Origin: an uncultured Lentisphaerota bacterium
GTDB lineage: Bacteria; Verrucomicrobiota; Lentisphaeria; Victivallales; UBA1829
Assembly (NCBI GenBank): GCA_900320095.1
Contig: ONQZ01000018.1
Span: 1-53,682, forward strand
Length of the DNA stretch: 53,682 bases
Direction of reading: 5' to 3'
Below are positions 30,417 through 39,821 of the stretch, piece after piece. A model generated the notes under the pieces. That model did no database searches and had not been told where the DNA came from. It saw only the letters and a list, made by a program, of their open reading frames with translations. Every line of letters starts with the position of its first letter. Position 1 is the stretch's first letter. The position numbers and the translations under genes were made by a program.

Positions 30417-30599
30417 TTATTTGATCCCGGCTTGTTTCAAGATTGCCGCGGCGGTTCCTTTCGGCACTTCCGAACCGCCATGATAATGAATGACCAGCGT
30501 CTTTCCGTCCTTGGTAAAAAGACGCAGGGAGCTTTTGCCCGTCCGTTTCATCGTCCAACCGTTTTTTTCAAGAATCCTGATCAGTTCATTGAAACTCAT
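30417..30599 (-). CDS. hicA: HicA-type mRNA interferase toxin
   Basis: 60 residues, the family's usual size. ELIRILEKNGW is the first helix of the dsRBD-like fold; the active-site histidine is in VIHYHGGSEVPKGTAAAIL (His40 by position, with GG in place of the usual charged pair). The conserved GSH loop is changed to GKSSL. The toxin cuts mRNA without needing the ribosome and is held in check by the downstream HicB. AGGA lies just before the ATG. Confidence 0.87.
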   Translation of the reverse strand: MSFNELIRILEKNGWTMKRTGKSSLRLFTKDGKTLVIHYHGGSEVPKGTAAAILKQAGIK

Positions 30600-30630
30600 T
30601 TCCTGCTCCGCGTCGATTCATTTGGAGATC

Positions 30631-30659
30631 AATATACATCAAAAATGATGTATTTTCAA
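30631..30659 (-). promoter_or_regulatory. hicAB promoter with overlapping palindromic operator
   Basis: Minus strand TTGAAA (30654-30659), 17 bases, TATATT (30631-30636). An inverted repeat, ATACATCA at 30634-30641 and TGATGTAT at 30646-30653 separated by four A, covers the spacer and -10 box. It is the natural site for the HicB ribbon-helix-helix domain to repress the pair. Confidence 0.75.
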
Positions 30660-30679
30660 GAAAAAACAGGTGTTTTTTC
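30660..30679 (-). terminator. hairpin with T-run after lepB
   Basis: GAAAAAAC at 30660-30667 pairs with GTTTTTTC at 30672-30679. It lies 17 bases beyond the lepB stop and next to the hicAB -35 box. The stem is A/T-only apart from the end pairs, so strength is uncertain. Confidence 0.4.
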
Positions 30680-30695
30680 GAAAAATCTTTTGGGA

Positions 30696-31952
30696 TTACT
30701 GCAGATTCATCGCAGTGGGCTGGGTGGAGCTCGGCGGATACACGGTCGGGACCTGGAGCGGGTCCCGGCTGTCGATGCCGCCGACGCGGCGGGAGATCGG
30801 CCAGAAGACGAAGCAGGCGCGCCCGATGATGTTTTTGACGGGGAGCGGGCCCCAGTCGCGGCTGTCCAGACTGTTCGCGGTGTTGTCGCCGAGCGCGAAA
30901 CAGCAGTCGTCGGGTACGGTGAACTCCACGTTCTCCTCCAGACGCCCCATGCCGAGGTGTCCCTGGTAGCCGCCCAGCCCGGAATAGATCTTGCAGAACG
31001 CCGGGTTGAACCATTCCGCCGGGCGGAACGTGTTTTCGTTTTTCGGGCGGATGTAGAGGTGGCCGTCCTGGATGCGGAGCGTGTCGCCGGGCAGTCCGGC
31101 GAGGCGCTTGATGTAGTAGTAGCCGGTCAGGGGAGTCCCGTGCGAGGAGTACAGCCCCTCAGTGTTGAACACGAACACCTCGCCGCGTTTGAGCGGCTTG
31201 AAGTGGATGGAGAGGCGGTCGACGAAGAGATGGTCGCCGGACGACAGCCAGCCGTCGAACACGGTTTCGCCTTCCCGGTACATGCGGGAGCGCGGGTCCT
31301 CCGGCAGATAGCGGAAGATGTTGTCGCGCGGCTCGTCGCCGGGCAGCAGGAAATCCTGTCCGCCGAAGCGCAAGATGGAGCCGGTGTGGTAGAAATCGCC
31401 GGGATGCAGGAGCGACGGGATGAGCGAGAGCCACGGCCGGACGACGGGGACCGGATCGGATTCGACCGTGGCGAAATCGCGCGGAGAAACGATCTTCGCG
31501 TCGGACGCGCCGAGCGGGGTGAAGAATTTCACGAGCTTGCTCCGGTGCGGATCGGACGCCTCGCGGTCGATGTAGTGGATGCCGAACAGCGTCGGCTGCA
31601 TGCTGCTGGTGGGGATCTGGAACGGCTGGACGAACAGCGCGCGCAGTCCGAACGCCACGCCGAACGCGACGGCGAGCACGTCCAGCACGGAGCACATCCA
31701 CGCCCGGAACGATGCCCTGCCGGAATAGTCGGTGTACTCCCCGGAGACGGCCTTCAGTGCCTCGGCGCAGGCGGCGGGATCGGGATTCGCCTTCGCCTCG
31801 TCGGCGGCCTTCACGAACTCCCCGAGCCGCGCCTTCTCCTCGTCCGACAGGATGTCGTCGTCCTCCGCCAGCGTGTGGCGCACGGACGAGACGATGTCGC
31901 GGTGGAGCTTGCGGTTGGAGCGTTTCAGCCAGAGTGTCTGCAGGAAGTTCAC
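30696..31952 (-). CDS. lepB: signal peptidase I
   Basis: 418 residues, longer than most. A membrane helix lies near 88-105, followed by the catalytic serine Ser117 in IPTSSMQPT and the general-base lysine Lys282 in YYYIKRLAGLPGD. Box E, GDNTANSLDSR, is near 365. The 165 residues between serine and lysine are about three times the usual distance, so this enzyme has a large inserted region (FFTPLGASDAK...SHGTPLTG). The N-terminal 80 residues before the helix are charged and cytoplasmic. It cleaves Sec/Tat signal peptides at the outer face of the membrane. It follows lepA by seven bases, the classic lepA-lepB order. Confidence 0.93.
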   Translation of the reverse strand: MNFLQTLWLKRSNRKLHRDIVSSVRHTLAEDDDILSDEEKARLGEFVKAADEAKANPDPAACAEALKAVSGEYTDYSGRASFRAWMCSVLDVLAVAFGVAFGLRALFVQPFQIPTSSMQPTLFGIHYIDREASDPHRSKLVKFFTPLGASDAKIVSPRDFATVESDPVPVVRPWLSLIPSLLHPGDFYHTGSILRFGGQDFLLPGDEPRDNIFRYLPEDPRSRMYREGETVFDGWLSSGDHLFVDRLSIHFKPLKRGEVFVFNTEGLYSSHGTPLTGYYYIKRLAGLPGDTLRIQDGHLYIRPKNENTFRPAEWFNPAFCKIYSGLGGYQGHLGMGRLEENVEFTVPDDCCFALGDNTANSLDSRDWGPLPVKNIIGRACFVFWPISRRVGGIDSRDPLQVPTVYPPSSTQPTAMNLQ

Positions 31953-31959
31953 GGACGCC

Positions 31960-33768
31960 TCACTGTTCGTTGTTCTTCAGGACGGCGATGAACGCCTCCT
32001 GCGGGATGTTGACGCGCCCGATCTGCTTCATGCGCTTCTTGCCTTCCTTCTGTTTTTCCAGCAGTTTGCGCTTGCGCGTGATGTCGCCGCCGTAGCACTT
32101 CGCCAGCACGTTTTTCCGCAGCTGGCGGACGGTCTCGCGGGCGATGACCTTGCCGCCGACGGCCGCCTGGATGGCGATCTGGAACATCTGCGGCGGGATG
32201 ACCTCGGCGAGGCGCTCGGCGATTTCGCGGCCGCGCGCATAGGCGTGGTCGGAGTGGACGATGCTGGCGAAGGCATCGACCGGCTCGCCGTTCACGAGGA
32301 TGTCGAGCTTGACGAGCTTTTCGGTCTGCCAGCCGGCGGGTTCGTAGTCGAGGCTGCCGTAGCCGCGCGTGATGGACTTGAGGCGGTCGTGGAAGTCGAT
32401 GAGGATTTCGTGCATGGGGATGCAGGCGGTGATCATGACGTGGTTGGCGTCGATGCTCTCCGTGTTCGTGCAGATGCCGCGCTTGTTCATCACCAGGTTC
32501 ATGATGTCGCCGATGTACTCGGTGGGGGACATGATGTGGGCGTTGATGAGCGGTTCCTCGATGTGGTCGATCTCGGACGGGTCGGGCAGGTGCACCGGGT
32601 TGTCGATCTTCAGCATGTCGCCGTTGCGGAGGTACACGTGGTAGATCACGCTCGGATAGGTGGCGATGATGTCCATGTTGTACTCGCGGCGGAGGCGTTC
32701 CTGCACGATCTCCATGTGGAGGAGCCCGAGGAATCCGCAGCGGAACCCGAAGCCGAGTGCGGCGGACGTTTCGGACTGGTAGTGGAACGCCGGGTCGTTG
32801 AGCTGGAGCTTCGCCATGCTGAACTTGAGCTGTTCGTAGTCGGCGGTGTCGATGGGGTAGATGCCGCTGAAGACCATCGGCTTCACGTCCTGGAATCCGG
32901 GCAGGGGCTCGGCGCAGGGCGCGGCGGCGTCTGTGATCGTGTCGCCCATCTTCGCGTCGGCGGGCGACTTGAGGTTCGGGATGATGTAGCCGACATCTCC
33001 GGCTTCGAGTTCGGGCATGGGCTTCATCTCGGGCGTGAAGACGCCGACTTCCTTGATCTCGCTTTCGAGGCCGGTGCTGAACATTTTGAGGCGGCATCCG
33101 CGCGAGAGGCTGCCGTTGAACATGCGGACGTACGTCACCACGCCGCGGTAGGCGTCGTAGATGGAGTCGAAGATCAGCGCGGCGGTGCCGTCCTCGGCGG
33201 GCTTCTTCGGCGGCGGCACGCGCTGCACGATGGCTTCGAGGAGTTCCGGCACGCCGGTGCCGTCCTTCGCGGAGACCAGCAGGACTTCCTCGCGCGGGAT
33301 CGCCAGGATCTCTTCGAGCTGGTTGTAGCACAGCGGGAGATCGGCGGCGGCGAGGTCGATCTTGTTGATGATCGGGATGATGAAAAGGTTGTGGCGCATG
33401 GCGAGGTTCACGTTCGCGACAGTCTGCGCCTGCACGCCCTGCGTGGCGTCGAGCACGAGGATCGCGCCCTCGCAGGCGGCGAGCGAACGGCTCACTTCGT
33501 AGGAAAAATCCACGTGGCCGGGAGTGTCGATGAGGTTCAGCTCGTATTCGTTTCCGTCGGAGGCGGTGAAGAGCATGCGCACGGGATGGGACTTGATGGT
33601 GATCCCGCGTTCCTGCTCCAGGTCCATGGCGTCCAGAAGCTGGGCGTGGACGAGGTCGCGCTTTTCGACCGTGTGGGTGATCTCGAGCATGCGGTCGGCG
33701 AGCGTCGACTTCCCGTGGTCAATATGTGCGATGATGGAGAAATTGCGGATGCGGGTCAGGTCATTCAT
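31960..33768 (-). CDS. lepA: elongation factor 4 (ribosome back-translocase)
   Basis: 602 residues, standard size. The GTPase domain has AHIDHGKST (G1), DTPGH (G3) and NKID (G4). The C-terminal domain, with ITRGYGSLDYEP, ILVNGEPVDAFA and ITRKRKLLEKQKEGKKRMK, is specific to LepA and separates it from EF-G. It acts on stalled ribosomes under stress. Its start codon lies inside the end of the debranching-enzyme gene (8-base overlap), so the two are translationally coupled. lepB follows. Confidence 0.96.
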   Translation of the reverse strand: MNDLTRIRNFSIIAHIDHGKSTLADRMLEITHTVEKRDLVHAQLLDAMDLEQERGITIKSHPVRMLFTASDGNEYELNLIDTPGHVDFSYEVSRSLAACEGAILVLDATQGVQAQTVANVNLAMRHNLFIIPIINKIDLAAADLPLCYNQLEEILAIPREEVLLVSAKDGTGVPELLEAIVQRVPPPKKPAEDGTAALIFDSIYDAYRGVVTYVRMFNGSLSRGCRLKMFSTGLESEIKEVGVFTPEMKPMPELEAGDVGYIIPNLKSPADAKMGDTITDAAAPCAEPLPGFQDVKPMVFSGIYPIDTADYEQLKFSMAKLQLNDPAFHYQSETSAALGFGFRCGFLGLLHMEIVQERLRREYNMDIIATYPSVIYHVYLRNGDMLKIDNPVHLPDPSEIDHIEEPLINAHIMSPTEYIGDIMNLVMNKRGICTNTESIDANHVMITACIPMHEILIDFHDRLKSITRGYGSLDYEPAGWQTEKLVKLDILVNGEPVDAFASIVHSDHAYARGREIAERLAEVIPPQMFQIAIQAAVGGKVIARETVRQLRKNVLAKCYGGDITRKRKLLEKQKEGKKRMKQIGRVNIPQEAFIAVLKNNEQ

Positions 33769-36700
33769 GGTCTTTTCCGGTGGATTTTGAAGCGGGGTGA
33801 AGGAGTTTCCAGACGCGGTAGTATTCGGAGAGGCCCCACGCCTGGGCGTCGCAGCCGCGCGGCTTGTGGGGATAATCGCCGTCGAGGATCTCCGGCATGT
33901 GCATGATGCAGCCGTTGTCCAGCTGGACCGCCATGGAGGCGAGCAGGCTGGTCGCGGTGGCGCGTCCGAATGCGCCGTGCGTGATATAGTATGCCTCCGG
34001 GAAGAGCGGCATCTGCCAGGTCCACGCGGTGCCGTTGTGGTACGCCACCTTGCGGCAGGTGTCCTCGTTGCCGCGGTAATGCCCCTGATACGGGTGATTC
34101 GGATCGTTCAGCAGCCTGCCGTCCGCGCCGTAGACCGGGAGCGGGTATTTGACCGGGCGGTCCGCCAGGCTGCGGATGCCGCCGGGCACGAGGAGTTCGG
34201 AGGTGTTGAGGAGGATGTTCCGGCGCAGTTTTTTGTCCTCGACCAGCCCCAGCGTGATCGCGAGCAGCTGGTTCGGGCGGAGATGGTCGTCCGGCTCGGC
34301 TTTCGACGCCGGAGTGCCCGGCTTGCAGTGGAGGCAGTCGGAGAGGAATCCCTCGTCCTTCAGCGGGAAGTATTTCAGGAACGATTCCCGGACGCGTTCC
34401 GCGAGTTCGGACCAGCGTGCAGCCTTCTTTTCGGGGAGGGAATCGGCGAGGAACCGCAGGGAGGCGTACCAGAGCGCCTGAATCTCGACCGGATAGCCCT
34501 CGCGGGGCGTTCCGGCGGGGTAGTTCGTGTCCATCCAGGTGAAATGCGCCGGGCTGAAGATGAGGCCGCTTTCCGGGTCGCAGGCGATGCCGTTCGGCGT
34601 GCCCTTGACGAGTCCTTCGGCAAGCTCCACGAGCAGGTCGAGCAGCGTCCCGCGGTCCTTGACCTTCGTCTTCAGGAAATCGCGGCTGCCGAGCGCGGCG
34701 CACATGTCGCGCACGCCGATGAAGAGCCACAGCGGGGCGTCGGAGGTGTCGCGGTTGCCGGTGTCGGTCCCCGCGATCATGTTGCAGATAGTCCCGTCCT
34801 TCACGAGCGAGGCGAACTGGACCAGGATCTGCTTGACGTCCTCGTGGAACACCGGCTCGGTGATGAGGCCGCGGACGAAAATGAGCGTGTCGCGGCCCCA
34901 GTCGAGGAACCACGGATACCCCGCGATCACGGTCTTCAGATTGCCGCGCTTCACGATGAACGCCTTCAGGCTGTTCAGCATGACGGCCTGCAAATCGTCG
35001 TTCATCTGTTCATAGCACGGCTTTTCCTCCGGCACGGCCGGTATCTTCGGCTCGTCCTCGCTTGTCAGAATCTGCCCGATCAGGTGCAGCGTGTCGTTGC
35101 CGCTCAGTTCGCACTTGAAATAGCCGGGGCTGTACAGGTCGCAGTTCGGATCGAGGCCGCGTTCGGCTTCGTTCTCCTGGTAGTTCATGTAGGACCACTC
35201 GTCGGAACGGCGGAACGTGCCGACGGAGGCCGTCATGCGGAAGATGCGGTCGGAGGCGGGGCTGAACACGAATCCGCGCGGAATCTCGCTCACGGCGGCG
35301 GGGAACGCGTCCTGCGGTCCCTCGGAGGCTTTGGTGAGGCAGTGGAAATTGCGGTCCTCGAGGTCGGGGCTGATGAGCAGATGCACCGGCTCGGCGTCGG
35401 CGATCGTCTCGCCGGCTCCCGTGTAGGCGTACCGCTGGAACGACGCCCGGACGGCGTTCTTTTCCGGGATCATGAAAAGCTTGAGCATGAGGCCGACCAC
35501 GCGGGCGTTGCCGACGGGGACCTTGAACCCCCATACCGCGCCGCCGTCGGACGCGATGTGGAACCGGTCGATCATTTCGCTGGTGATCTGCTGGCGTCTG
35601 GCGCGGTAGATCATCCACAGGCGGAAGCGTCTCCACATGATGTGGCGGTCGACCGGGATGTCCGGATGCAGGTTCGCCAGCAGGATCGCGTCGTAGCGGC
35701 TGAGCAGACGTCCGGACTCGATGCAGGAATGCACGGCGGCGCCGCGTCCGTTTGCCTGAAGGAACGTTCGTCCCTTCATGAAGAATTCGTCGCGGGTGAG
35801 GGAGACGACCGCCTTGTCGACGTCGGGCGGCATCAGCATCAGCACGGCGCTGTCGCGGCGGAGCTCGTCGCCTTCGGACACGAATATGGAGACTTTCAGT
35901 TCGGTCGGCTTGTCCGGCACGGGCAGCGGCGGCACGATGGAGACGAACCGTCCGTCCGTGCAGGCGATCGAGCGCGCCGAAGCGATCACGCGGCCGTCGT
36001 CGGGACGGGAGATGAAGAAGCGGAAGCGCACGGGCGCGGCCACCAGGATCGAACGTCCCGGGGCGATGACGATCTCGCGGCGGAGGTCGGCCGGCCAGTT
36101 CCAGACCACGAAGGGGATCTCCGGACGGTCGTTGAAAAGGTCCTGCAGGAAGCCTTCGGGCGATTCGCGAAGCCGGCGCGTGAGCGCGGGGATGTCGTCG
36201 TCGGCGAGGACCGGTGTCTTGCGTTTCGCGGTCAGCGCCGTGAGCACGAGCGCGGCGGCCTGCTGGTCCTCGATGTGTTCATAGTCCAGGCGGCCTCCGT
36301 TGACGGCCTCGTCGAGCTTCGGCAGCCAATCCTGTTCGGTGCTTAGGCAGACGACCCGGCCGGGGGAAAGCGGCAGGCTCCATTTGTGACCTCGCACGGA
36401 CAGAATGTCCAAGCGGCGGCCGGAGATGAGATCGAACATTTTTTCCCGCGTGAACGTCGCATAGCTGGCATCCCATTCCGCGGTCACGGTGCGGTTGCAG
36501 TCCAGGTTCATTGCGATGACGACGAAGTGTTTCACCTCTCGGTTGGTGCGGATGATCACGACGGCATCGGGAGAACCGGAGTCGATGCAGCGGACGAACG
36601 CGCCGTTGAAAAACGCCGGATGCAGGGAGAGAATAGTGTTGAGGCGGGCGATGAAATCAATCTGGTTCGGTTCCGCGCCCCAGTTCAGCGCGCTGTCCCG

Positions 36701-38086
36701 GTGCACGTCGACCTTTTCCTTCGCGAACCACTCCACGCCGTTTGTGAACCCGAACGCGCCGCAGGAGGACGCCAGCGCGCTCAGGGCGGTGCGGAGCATC
36801 GCGTAGCGTTCGCCGGAGGCCGCCAGACGGTTGTTGTCGTGCGTCTCGGCGTAGTGGATCATGATGCCGTTCGAGCTGGATTCGTTCCAGGCATAGTTCA
36901 GGTAGCCTTCGATCTGGTCGCGGGAATAGTTCTGGAACAGCTCGGAATACGCCCAGTCCATGTTCGCGCGGTCGAGCAGCGCCTGCGTGACTTCCGGCGC
37001 GCCGCCGAGCCCTTCGAGCAGGAAGACGGTGTCCGGGAATTCGCGGCGCACCATGGCGATGATGTATTCCCATGCGGCTTCCGGGATCATGTATCCGGCG
37101 TCGCAGCGGAATCCGTCGACGCCGCGGCGGCACCAGGTCAGGAAGACGTCCGCGAGGTAGCGCCACAGGGGCGGGTTCTTGTGGTCGAGCTCGATCAGGT
37201 CACCCCAGGTGATGCCCCACGCGCCGGGCGAAACGTACGTGCCGTCATCCTGACGCACGAACCAGTCGGGATGCTCCTCCTGGAGCTTCGACGCCCAGCC
37301 GGTGTGGTTGATGGCGATGTCGAGGAAGATGCAGGCGTTTTTCCGGTGGACCGCGTCGACCAGCTCGTAGAACTGTTCCAGCGGCGACGCCTTCGTGTCG
37401 AACTCCGCCAGCGCGGGGTCGACCGCGGTGAAGTCCTGCGAGGCGTACGGGCTGCCGAAACGCCCCATGCGGGCGTAGGTCGTGGGGACCGGGTTGATCG
37501 GGAGCAGGTGGATGATGCGGCATTTGAGGCGGTCGACGATGTGGTCGAGCTCGCGGATGAGGCCGCGGAACGTCCCGCCGGGCGGGATCACGGAGTATCC
37601 GGCGCCGTCGAGCGTGTCGATGCCTTCCTGCGTCACTCCGTCCGGCAGCGCCGAGCCGGAACGCGCCTTGTTCGCGCCGAACTGGCGGACGAAGGCGCAG
37701 TAGACGGTGTTCGAGGCGCAGTAGTCGGCGGAGATCACGTTCAGGTGCAGGTTGTCGCCTTTCGCCCATGCCGTGTTGCCGTCGTCGTCCACGATGCCGC
37801 ATTTGCACTCGAAATGGCCGACTTCGGACAGCGCCAGCCGGACGCGGAACGAATACTCGTCGGTCCGCTGCATCGGGATATTGTTCCAGTCCTGCCCGAT
37901 CGGGGTCAGTCTGTGCTCGGTTTGACGGATGATCTCGTCGCGGCGGATGGCGGCGTTTCCGACGTTGGTGCAGAGGAACGCGCGTCCTGTGACGGGTTCG
38001 GAGCTGGTGAGTTCGAATTCGATGGTGTCCCCGCAGAACCGCTGAAGATGTTTTCCTGTCTCGGGGTATTGCGTCAGTTCAGGCAT
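33761..38086 (-). CDS. large bifunctional-type glycogen debranching enzyme
   Basis: 1441 residues. Residues about 1-130 form a beta-rich N-terminal domain. An alpha-amylase (GH13) barrel follows, with FLDIAINHTG near 260, GVDGFRCDAGY near 330, LLEGLGG near 360 (acid/base glutamate) and HYAETHDNN near 415. A beta-rich middle follows. The C-terminal 400 residues (GYPWFLDWGRDTLIFVRGL, GTDTGNRDTSDAPLW, GYPVEIQALWY, HNGTAWTWQMPLFPEAY) are an amylo-1,6-glucosidase (GH133-like) domain. The two activities in one chain resemble the eukaryotic AGL enzyme: 4-alpha-glucanotransferase plus 1,6-glucosidase. Cytoplasmic glycogen breakdown is likely. Overlap with lepA shows co-translation. Confidence 0.9.
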   Translation of the reverse strand: MPELTQYPETGKHLQRFCGDTIEFELTSSEPVTGRAFLCTNVGNAAIRRDEIIRQTEHRLTPIGQDWNNIPMQRTDEYSFRVRLALSEVGHFECKCGIVDDDGNTAWAKGDNLHLNVISADYCASNTVYCAFVRQFGANKARSGSALPDGVTQEGIDTLDGAGYSVIPPGGTFRGLIRELDHIVDRLKCRIIHLLPINPVPTTYARMGRFGSPYASQDFTAVDPALAEFDTKASPLEQFYELVDAVHRKNACIFLDIAINHTGWASKLQEEHPDWFVRQDDGTYVSPGAWGITWGDLIELDHKNPPLWRYLADVFLTWCRRGVDGFRCDAGYMIPEAAWEYIIAMVRREFPDTVFLLEGLGGAPEVTQALLDRANMDWAYSELFQNYSRDQIEGYLNYAWNESSSNGIMIHYAETHDNNRLAASGERYAMLRTALSALASSCGAFGFTNGVEWFAKEKVDVHRDSALNWGAEPNQIDFIARLNTILSLHPAFFNGAFVRCIDSGSPDAVVIIRTNREVKHFVVIAMNLDCNRTVTAEWDASYATFTREKMFDLISGRRLDILSVRGHKWSLPLSPGRVVCLSTEQDWLPKLDEAVNGGRLDYEHIEDQQAAALVLTALTAKRKTPVLADDDIPALTRRLRESPEGFLQDLFNDRPEIPFVVWNWPADLRREIVIAPGRSILVAAPVRFRFFISRPDDGRVIASARSIACTDGRFVSIVPPLPVPDKPTELKVSIFVSEGDELRRDSAVLMLMPPDVDKAVVSLTRDEFFMKGRTFLQANGRGAAVHSCIESGRLLSRYDAILLANLHPDIPVDRHIMWRRFRLWMIYRARRQQITSEMIDRFHIASDGGAVWGFKVPVGNARVVGLMLKLFMIPEKNAVRASFQRYAYTGAGETIADAEPVHLLISPDLEDRNFHCLTKASEGPQDAFPAAVSEIPRGFVFSPASDRIFRMTASVGTFRRSDEWSYMNYQENEAERGLDPNCDLYSPGYFKCELSGNDTLHLIGQILTSEDEPKIPAVPEEKPCYEQMNDDLQAVMLNSLKAFIVKRGNLKTVIAGYPWFLDWGRDTLIFVRGLITEPVFHEDVKQILVQFASLVKDGTICNMIAGTDTGNRDTSDAPLWLFIGVRDMCAALGSRDFLKTKVKDRGTLLDLLVELAEGLVKGTPNGIACDPESGLIFSPAHFTWMDTNYPAGTPREGYPVEIQALWYASLRFLADSLPEKKAARWSELAERVRESFLKYFPLKDEGFLSDCLHCKPGTPASKAEPDDHLRPNQLLAITLGLVEDKKLRRNILLNTSELLVPGGIRSLADRPVKYPLPVYGADGRLLNDPNHPYQGHYRGNEDTCRKVAYHNGTAWTWQMPLFPEAYYITHGAFGRATATSLLASMAVQLDNGCIMHMPEILDGDYPHKPRGCDAQAWGLSEYYRVWKLLHPASKSTGKDHE

Positions 38087-38120
38087 AATCGCGTCTTTCG
38101 TTCGCCGCCGGGCGGCGTTT

Positions 38121-38705
38121 TCATTCGATTTCGACGTCCTTCGTCTTCGGGAAGACCGTGATCTCGAACACTTCGGATTTCGTCTGGAGCGTGTTCAGTG
38201 CGATCTGGGCGCAGAGGGCGACGGTGTAGCGTGCTTTGCGTTTCGGCGGCTCGGCATGCTCCAGGAACGTCAGAGGCACGTCGATCAGGGTGCTGTTGTT
38301 CGGCTGGAGGACGAGCGCGGAGCGGCGCGGACGGGATCTCCGGACTGTTTCGCCGGGCTTCACGTCGGGCCAGGCGAGCTGCCAGTCGTCTTCCCTGATC
38401 TCGCCGGACTTGCCCGGTTCGCAGAACGCGTAGTACAGGCGGATGTTGTCGGATTCGTTCATGTACCACTCTTCCACGGAGACGACCGCGACGTCCTGGT
38501 TCTTGAGCAGGAAGGTCATGGACTGGTTCGGCACGCCGAGCGTGTAGTCGAGGCGCAGGTAGCCGTGCTCCAGCGACATCTTCGCCGTAATCTTCTGGAA
38601 ATACTTCGTCTCGTCGAATTCGTACTGCGCGCTCGGTTCGGCGGAGCATGCGCCGAGGATCAGGAGCGCCGCCAGGGCGAACAGGATTCGTGTCGTTTTC
38701 TTCAT
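38121..38705 (-). CDS. lipoprotein of unknown function
   Basis: 194 residues. Signal peptide with lipobox LGAC (Cys20). The mature part is beta-rich, with LEHGYLRLDYTLGVPNQSMTFLL near 45-67 and LQPNNSTLIDVPLTFLEH near 138; it reads as one immunoglobulin-like sandwich. No catalytic motif. A run of arginines (VRRSRPRR) near 126 is odd for an exported domain. It sits between lpxA and the debranching enzyme, 73 and 34 bases away, and is probably part of that operon. Anchoring in the envelope is inferred. Confidence 0.7.
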   Translation of the reverse strand: MKKTTRILFALAALLILGACSAEPSAQYEFDETKYFQKITAKMSLEHGYLRLDYTLGVPNQSMTFLLKNQDVAVVSVEEWYMNESDNIRLYYAFCEPGKSGEIREDDWQLAWPDVKPGETVRRSRPRRSALVLQPNNSTLIDVPLTFLEHAEPPKRKARYTVALCAQIALNTLQTKSEVFEITVFPKTKDVEIE

Positions 38706-38778
38706 ATTCCGGTCGCTTTCTCCGGTCCCGGCCGCCGGTTCGCGGGGCGGGGAAGCCGGCTGATGGTTCCGGGCTGGA

Positions 38779-39621
38779 TCAGTTGCGGGGCGCCGTTGCG
38801 CCGGATTCGAGGGCGTCGCGCACGTCGTCGTTCACGCCGGTGTATTTCGGGTTGCCGGGCATGATGCCGCGGTTCGACTGCTTGATGAAGTTCACGAAGA
38901 GCTCGACTTCGGGGCAGGGCGGGATGGTCTTTTCGATCTGCTCCAGCGCGTGGGGGCTGTTCAGTCCTTCGAAGAAGAACGTCTTGATCGCGCGGCGGAT
39001 CGCCATGCGGGTCTCCGAGCTGATGTTCGCGCGGCGCAGGCCGATCGTGTTCGGGCCGCAGATGTAGTTCGTTTCGCGGAGCATGCAGAACGGGGGGATG
39101 TCCTGTCCGATGAGGGAGGTCGGGGCGATCATCGCCAGCGCGCCGATGCGGCAGAACTGGTGAACGAGCACGAAACCGCTCATGACGGCGCCGTCGCCGA
39201 TCTGCACGTGGCCGGAGATCTGCGTGTGGTTCGCGATGGTCGCATGGTCGCCGATCACCACGTCGTGCGCCACATGCACGAACGCCATCAGCAGCACGTG
39301 GTTGCCGACGACGGTCTTCAGCTGTTCGAACGGCGGACGGTGGATCGTGACGAACTCGCGGATGACCGTGTGGTGTCCGATTTCGCAGTAGGAGACGAGG
39401 CCGCGGTAGAAACGGTGGTCCTGCGGCTCCGCGCCGACGAGGGCGTTCATGTAGATGCAGCAGTCGGAGCCGATGGTGGTATAACGGCAGATCTTGACGT
39501 GGGCGTCGATATAGCAGTTGTCGCCGATCTTCACGTTGTCTTCGATGACGGCATACGGCCCGATCTCGACGTTTTTGCCGATCTGGGCGTCGGGAGATAC
39601 GATCGCGGTGGGATGAATCAT
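38779..39621 (-). CDS. lpxA: acyl-ACP--UDP-N-acetylglucosamine O-acyltransferase
   Basis: 280 residues, slightly longer than Escherichia coli LpxA. The first 185 residues are hexapeptide repeats of a left-handed beta-helix (IGKNVEIGPYAVI, IGDNCYIDAHVKI, IGDHATIANHTQI). FVHVAHDVVIGD near 115 holds the catalytic histidine in the HVAHD motif. The helical C-terminal part (ETRMAIRRAIKTFFFEGLN) completes the fold. It adds the first acyl chain in lipid A synthesis. This supports a lipopolysaccharide-bearing outer membrane. It stands first in the run of five genes and has a clean promoter. Confidence 0.95.
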   Translation of the reverse strand: MIHPTAIVSPDAQIGKNVEIGPYAVIEDNVKIGDNCYIDAHVKICRYTTIGSDCCIYMNALVGAEPQDHRFYRGLVSYCEIGHHTVIREFVTIHRPPFEQLKTVVGNHVLLMAFVHVAHDVVIGDHATIANHTQISGHVQIGDGAVMSGFVLVHQFCRIGALAMIAPTSLIGQDIPPFCMLRETNYICGPNTIGLRRANISSETRMAIRRAIKTFFFEGLNSPHALEQIEKTIPPCPEVELFVNFIKQSNRGIMPGNPKYTGVNDDVRDALESGATAPRN

Positions 39622-39659
39622 GGCTGGTCCTTTCGGGTTCCTGAAAAAAATACTCCCAT

Positions 39660-39688
39660 AATATACCCCGCCGCGCCCCGCTTATCAA
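39660..39688 (-). promoter_or_regulatory. promoter of the lpxA-lipoprotein-debranching-enzyme-lepA-lepB run
   Basis: Minus strand TTGATA (39683-39688), 17 bases of G/C-rich spacer, TATATT (39660-39665). The start would be about 30 bases before lpxA. Confidence 0.65.
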
Positions 39689-39731
39689 GCGCGTTTCTTA
39701 TATTTAAAGCAAAAAACTTTCCCGAAGGTGC

Positions 39732-39775
39732 AAAAAAAAGGTGCGGAACAGGCAAGACTATGACTGTTCCGCGCC
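39732..39775 (-). terminator. Rho-independent terminator after argS
   Basis: GGCGCGGAACAG (39764-39775) pairs with CTGTTCCGCACC (39740-39751), with one wobble, and is followed by eight T on the minus strand. Confidence 0.88.
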
Positions 39776-39821
39776 ATTTGAAACGGGATGCCCTTTCGGA
39801 CGGGGCGTGCGCCCCGGAGTG

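Noticed and set aside
33797..36346. Long plus-strand open frame opposite the debranching enzyme
   Set aside because: Same cause; no motif or ribosome site, and the minus-strand gene has clear catalytic motifs.
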